A stretch of 8,056 nucleotides of DNA from JAVBNJ01 sp031551625 (GTDB lineage Bacteria > Bacteroidota > Bacteroidia > Bacteroidales > UBA932), in NCBI GenBank assembly GCA_031551625.1, contig JAVBNJ010000132.1, forward strand, positions 1 through 8,056, in the 5' to 3' direction. Position numbers and translations under genes: made by a program. The notes beneath the pieces were generated by a model. It had not been told where the DNA came from. It made no database searches and worked only from the letters and a program-made list of their open reading frames with translations. Shown one piece after another: positions 5,578 through 8,056 of this stretch (positions are counted from its first letter, which is position 1; each line of letters starts with the position of its first letter).

Positions 5578-5610
5578 TACTATCAACTTTGTAATAAATA
5601 ATCTACTGCT

Positions 5611-5889
5611 ATGGACTCAACTACTTTTTCCGACAATAAAGACAAACGGCAATTCGAACTCAATGTCGATAATTGTACCTGCCTGCTTTGCTATGCTAAA
5701 CCCGGCGACGGGAACATTGAACTTTATCACACCGAAGTGCCTGTGCAACTCGAAGGCAAAGGCCACGGATCGCAACTCGTAGAAAAATGCCTAGAAAAAA
5801 TTGACGAAGAAGGCCTGAAAGTAATTCCCTCGTGTTCCTTTGTCCGCCGCTACATTGAACGGCACCCCGAATGGCAAAAGTTATTATAA
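5611..5889 (+). CDS. Small GNAT-like N-acetyltransferase-family protein (COG2388/NATD1 type)
   Basis: 92 aa, the full length expected for this minimal acetyltransferase-like family. The acetyl-CoA pyrophosphate-binding loop is visible as VPVQLEGKGHGSQLVEKCL (43-61), with the core G-K-G-x-G. The C-terminal signature LKVIPSCSFVRRYIERHPEW (69-88), with its P-x-C-x-F-V and H-P-E-W elements, is typical of the family. The N-terminal strands (RQFELNVDNCTCLLCYAK) and the IELYHTEVP strand complete the reduced GNAT fold. The acceptor substrate is unknown for most members, so activity is uncertain. The start ATG at 5611 lies 33 bp after a TATATTTG box. It is divergent from metK and upstream of the AEC permease, which appears to have its own promoter, so it is probably transcribed alone. 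Confidence 0.88.
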   Translation: MDSTTFSDNKDKRQFELNVDNCTCLLCYAKPGDGNIELYHTEVPVQLEGKGHGSQLVEKCLEKIDEEGLKVIPSCSFVRRYIERHPEWQKLL

Positions 5890-5956
5890 AACGTATACCG
5901 CCGGTTTTATTTGTGTTCTTTGTGCTTTTGCGGGAGTGATTTGTGGGAATAAATTG

Positions 5957-5964
5957 TACCTTTG
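5957..5964 (+). promoter_or_regulatory. Putative -7 element for the AEC permease gene
   Basis: TACCTTTG matches TAnnTTTG exactly and lies 24 bp before the ATG at 5989. TTTG elements upstream at 5940-5943 and 5927-5930 have spacers of 13 and 26 bp, neither ideal, so the -33 half is unresolved. Confidence 0.5.
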
Positions 5965-5988
5965 CATACTTTTTAGCAACCATAAAGT

Positions 5989-6954
5989 ATGCCCGCCTTT
6001 TTATTCAGCCTCAATTCCGTTTTGCCGCTTTTCTTGATTATCGCTTTGGGCTTTGTGTTTAAACGCATGGGAGTGCTTACACTGCCGGTGGTAAGTGCGT
6101 TTAATACCATTGCGTTTAACATTACGCTGCCGCTAATGCTTTTCCGCGACATTGCCACAGCTGATTTCAGCAAACTGTTTGCGCCCTATTTTATTCTTTA
6201 CGCTATTGCCGCCACCGTGCTGTTGTTTGTCGTCATCTGGCTGTTTGCCGAATGGTTTGTGAAAGACAAAACGTCAATAGGAGCATTTGTGCAAGGTGCG
6301 TTCCGTGGCAACTATGCTATCATCGGCTTATTCCTGCTGTTGAATGTTTTGGGGTACACGGGCAAGGGCGCACTCGTCATGGCTTTTGTGGTTCCTGTCT
6401 ACAATATGCTGTCGGTGGTGGTGCTGTCGTTCCGTGGGCGTAATCCGCAACACGGCAACATCCGTCATGCGCTGCTCAACATTGTCAAAAACCCACTCAT
6501 CATTGGCATTGTGGCAGGCATTCCATTCTCGCTGTTTCACATTCCGGTGTTTACCTGCGAGTCGTTCAAATTTGTGGGAACCACTGCCGGGCATTTGATT
6601 AACCTTACCAACCCATTGGCATTGCTGGCTATTGGCGCCTCCATCAGTCGCGACAAGCTGAAAGCCGGTTGGCGCAATGCCGCCGTAGCGACGTTTTTGA
6701 AAATAGTGGCAGGCCCGCTGGTGCTGACAGGCATTGCCTATCTGCTGCGCGGTGCACTCGGTTTCAGTGGCGAAGATTTATTAGTACTGTTCGTTCTCTT
6801 TGCTGTACCAACCGCTGTGGCAAGTTACATTATGGCCAGCAAAATGGATAACGATGCCGACCTCGCTGCCAACATCGTACTCTTAACATCTATCTTTTCC
6901 ATTTTTACACTCACTTTTGGCGTCTTTATCTTCAAGACCGCCGGGCTGATTTGA
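5989..6954 (+). CDS. AEC-family (auxin efflux carrier-like) permease
   Basis: 321 aa, close to the usual length of bacterial AEC transporters. It is an inner-membrane protein with about ten hydrophobic spans, including 9-25, 37-53, 66-89, 108-121, 127-147, 169-183, 206-219, 232-253, 263-283 and 294-315. Family-typical features are the LPLMLFRDIA segment after the second span, RGNYAIIGLFLL (106-117), KNPLIIGIVAGIPF (167-180), NPLALLAIGASIS (208-220) and the conserved AVPTAVASYIMASKMDNDADLAA segment (272-294). Bacterial members export or exchange small organic anions such as malate or malonate, but the substrate cannot be read from the sequence. The start follows the expected short N-terminus before span 1, just after a TACCTTTG box. 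It is followed by 224 bp of AT-rich DNA and then recA, with no strong terminator seen between them. Confidence 0.92.
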   Translation: MPAFLFSLNSVLPLFLIIALGFVFKRMGVLTLPVVSAFNTIAFNITLPLMLFRDIATADFSKLFAPYFILYAIAATVLLFVVIWLFAEWFVKDKTSIGAFVQGAFRGNYAIIGLFLLLNVLGYTGKGALVMAFVVPVYNMLSVVVLSFRGRNPQHGNIRHALLNIVKNPLIIGIVAGIPFSLFHIPVFTCESFKFVGTTAGHLINLTNPLALLAIGASISRDKLKAGWRNAAVATFLKIVAGPLVLTGIAYLLRGALGFSGEDLLVLFVLFAVPTAVASYIMASKMDNDADLAANIVLLTSIFSIFTLTFGVFIFKTAGLI

Positions 6955-6987
6955 AGATAAAAATATTTTAATCCATTGAATTTTAGT

Positions 6988-7001
6988 ATATTATATAATA
7001 T
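6988..7001. repeat. 14-bp AT-only perfect palindrome
   Basis: ATATTATATAATAT is a perfect palindrome in the AT-rich spacer between the AEC gene and recA. In such AT-rich DNA it may be chance. It has no T tract and is not a convincing terminator. Confidence 0.3.
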
Positions 7002-7030
7002 GCTGATTTTTAATATATTGAAATTAATTT

Positions 7031-7100
7031 AGAATCGTTGAAAACTTTTGTTTTTATCGTAATAATCATATAATCAAAAAAATAAGAATTGTTAAAAACT
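7031..7100 (+). promoter_or_regulatory. Pair of 16-bp direct repeats upstream of recA
   Basis: AGAATCGTTGAAAACT (7031-7046) and AGAATTGTTAAAAACT (7085-7100) match at 14 of 16 positions and start 54 bp apart. The second ends 29 bp before the recA -7 box, a position suited to an activator or repressor. No protein is identified, and this is not a recognised LexA box. Confidence 0.35.
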
Positions 7101-7129
7101 ATTTATTTTCAAAAGTCCTAAAATTTTCG

Positions 7130-7137
7130 TAAATTTG
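7130..7137 (+). promoter_or_regulatory. -7 promoter element for recA
   Basis: TAAATTTG matches TAnnTTTG and lies 41 bp before the recA ATG. TTTTC at 7106-7110, with a 19-bp spacer, may serve as a weak -33 element. No strong Shine-Dalgarno precedes the ATG; the leader is A/T-rich, as usual in this phylum. Confidence 0.65.
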
Positions 7138-7178
7138 AAATAGATTTTGGTTCGAGAATCATATTAACACATAAAATT

Positions 7179-8056
7179 ATGGCAAAAGAAAAAGAAACGA
7201 AAGACGAGAAAAAGCCGGTAGTTGAAGTTAGCAAAGAAAAATTAAAAGCGCTGCAAGCCACGTTAGACAAGATTGAGAAAGACTTTGGAAAAGGTACCAT
7301 TATGAAAATGGGAGACCAGCCGAAAGTGGATGTAGCTGTTATTCCTTCGGGCTCTATTGCGCTGGACCATGCATTGGGCATTGGCGGATACCCCCGCGGG
7401 CGTGTGATTGAGATTTACGGACCGGAATCAAGCGGTAAAACAACCCTCGCTATTCATGCCATTGCCGAAGCACAAAAGGCAGGAGGCATTGCCGCCATTA
7501 TAGATGCCGAGCATGCTTTCGACCGCACGTATGCCGAAAAATTGCATGTAAATGTTGATACCTTATTAATATCGCAACCCGATAATGGCGAGCAGGCACT
7601 CGAAATAGCCGACCACCTTATTCGCTCCGGTGCGGTAGATATTGTGGTGATTGACTCGGTGGCCGCATTGACCCCGAAAGCCGAAATTGAAGGCGAAATG
7701 GGCGATTCGAAAATGGGTCTCCAAGCCCGCTTGATGAGTCAGGCATTGCGCAAACTCACAGCCAATATTAGCCGCACGAACACGTGTTGCATTTTTATCA
7801 ACCAGTTGCGCGACAAAATTGGCGTGATGTTCGGTAATCCTGAAACCACTACAGGTGGTAACGCCTTGAAATTTTACTCGTCGGTGCGTATTGATGTGCG
7901 CCGCACGACACAGATTAAAGACGGCGAAGAAGCCACGGGTAACCGCACCCGCGTAAAAGTGGTGAAAAACAAAATGGCACCGCCGTTCCGCAAAGCCGAA
8001 TTCGACATTGTATTCGGCGAAGGTATTTCGAAAGTCGGCGAAATTATTGACCTTGG
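7179..8056 (+). CDS. recA: Recombinase RecA (3' partial)
   Basis: 292 codons plus two bases are visible and the window ends inside the gene. RecA forms ATP-dependent filaments on single-stranded DNA for homologous recombination and repair. After a lysine/glutamate-rich lead of about 18 residues, the N-terminal helix region reads KLKALQATLDKIEKDFGKGTIMKMGD. The Walker A loop GPESSGKTTL is at 81-90. The catalytic glutamate lies in IIDAEHAFD (E111), and the Walker B region is VDIVVIDSVAAL (153-164). Loop L1 is EGEMGDSKMGLQARLMSQALR (171-191), and loop L2 is FGNPETTTGGNALKFY (218-233). All are intact. The C-terminal domain lies beyond the window. The ATG at 7179 is chosen because MAKEKE is the first start after the -7 box and gives the expected N-terminal spacing. 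It appears to be transcribed from its own promoter. Confidence 0.98.
   Translation, partial: MAKEKETKDEKKPVVEVSKEKLKALQATLDKIEKDFGKGTIMKMGDQPKVDVAVIPSGSIALDHALGIGGYPRGRVIEIYGPESSGKTTLAIHAIAEAQKAGGIAAIIDAEHAFDRTYAEKLHVNVDTLLISQPDNGEQALEIADHLIRSGAVDIVVIDSVAALTPKAEIEGEMGDSKMGLQARLMSQALRKLTANISRTNTCCIFINQLRDKIGVMFGNPETTTGGNALKFYSSVRIDVRRTTQIKDGEEATGNRTRVKVVKNKMAPPFRKAEFDIVFGEGISKVGEIIDL

Noticed and set aside
5474..5610. SAM riboswitch upstream of metK
   Set aside because: The 137-bp AT-rich spacer shows no multi-stem fold or conserved SAM aptamer motif, and it is largely taken up by the two promoters.
5889..5912. Terminator after the GNAT-like gene
   Set aside because: Only a 4-bp ACCG/CGGT match with a 1-nt centre precedes the short T stretch, so it cannot form a stable hairpin.

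Overview
The window looks chromosomal and comes from a member of the Bacteroidota, probably a Bacteroidia-like lineage. Three things point there. It has a TPR / single-TM / cytoplasmic HTH regulator of the kind common in that phylum. Several genes are preceded by the Bacteroidota -7 promoter element TAnnTTTG, with little or no Shine-Dalgarno sequence. The RecA, MetK and gamma-carbonic-anhydrase-like proteins also have Bacteroidota-style sequences. These are judgements from memory of the families; no search was run. Base composition is mixed: the housekeeping genes are moderately G+C-rich, while the stretch from about 2200 to 3480 is very AT-rich.

Layout. Positions 1-1575 hold the 3' part of the membrane-anchored TPR-HTH regulator. 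A gene-poor stretch follows (1576-2219). It contains a plausible promoter, a three-stem fold at 1726-1858 that could be a small structured RNA, a short 9-bp-period palindromic repeat and other decayed-looking repeats. The AT-rich pair at 2220-3057 is a lipoprotein with a cysteine-rich C-terminal domain and a 61-aa two-TM protein only 10 nt downstream. A strong intrinsic terminator closes this pair. An orphan three-TM protein (3193-3474) with its own -7 elements comes next and converges on the following genes.

On the minus strand are a gamma-carbonic-anhydrase-family protein (3523-4035) and S-adenosylmethionine synthetase metK (4217-5473). Between them lies a 154-bp inverted-repeat element built from 9-bp units. 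Divergent from metK, on the plus strand, are a small GNAT-like protein (5611-5889), an AEC-family permease (5989-6954) and the first 292 codons of recA (7179 to the window end). RecA is preceded by a perfect TAnnTTTG box and a pair of upstream direct repeats.

The housekeeping half (metK, GNAT-like, AEC, recA) is ordinary. The parts that deserve attention are the possible 6S-like RNA at 1726-1858, the AT-rich cysteine-rich lipoprotein cassette beside a TPR-HTH sensor, and the two intergenic elements that share a 9-bp tandem period.
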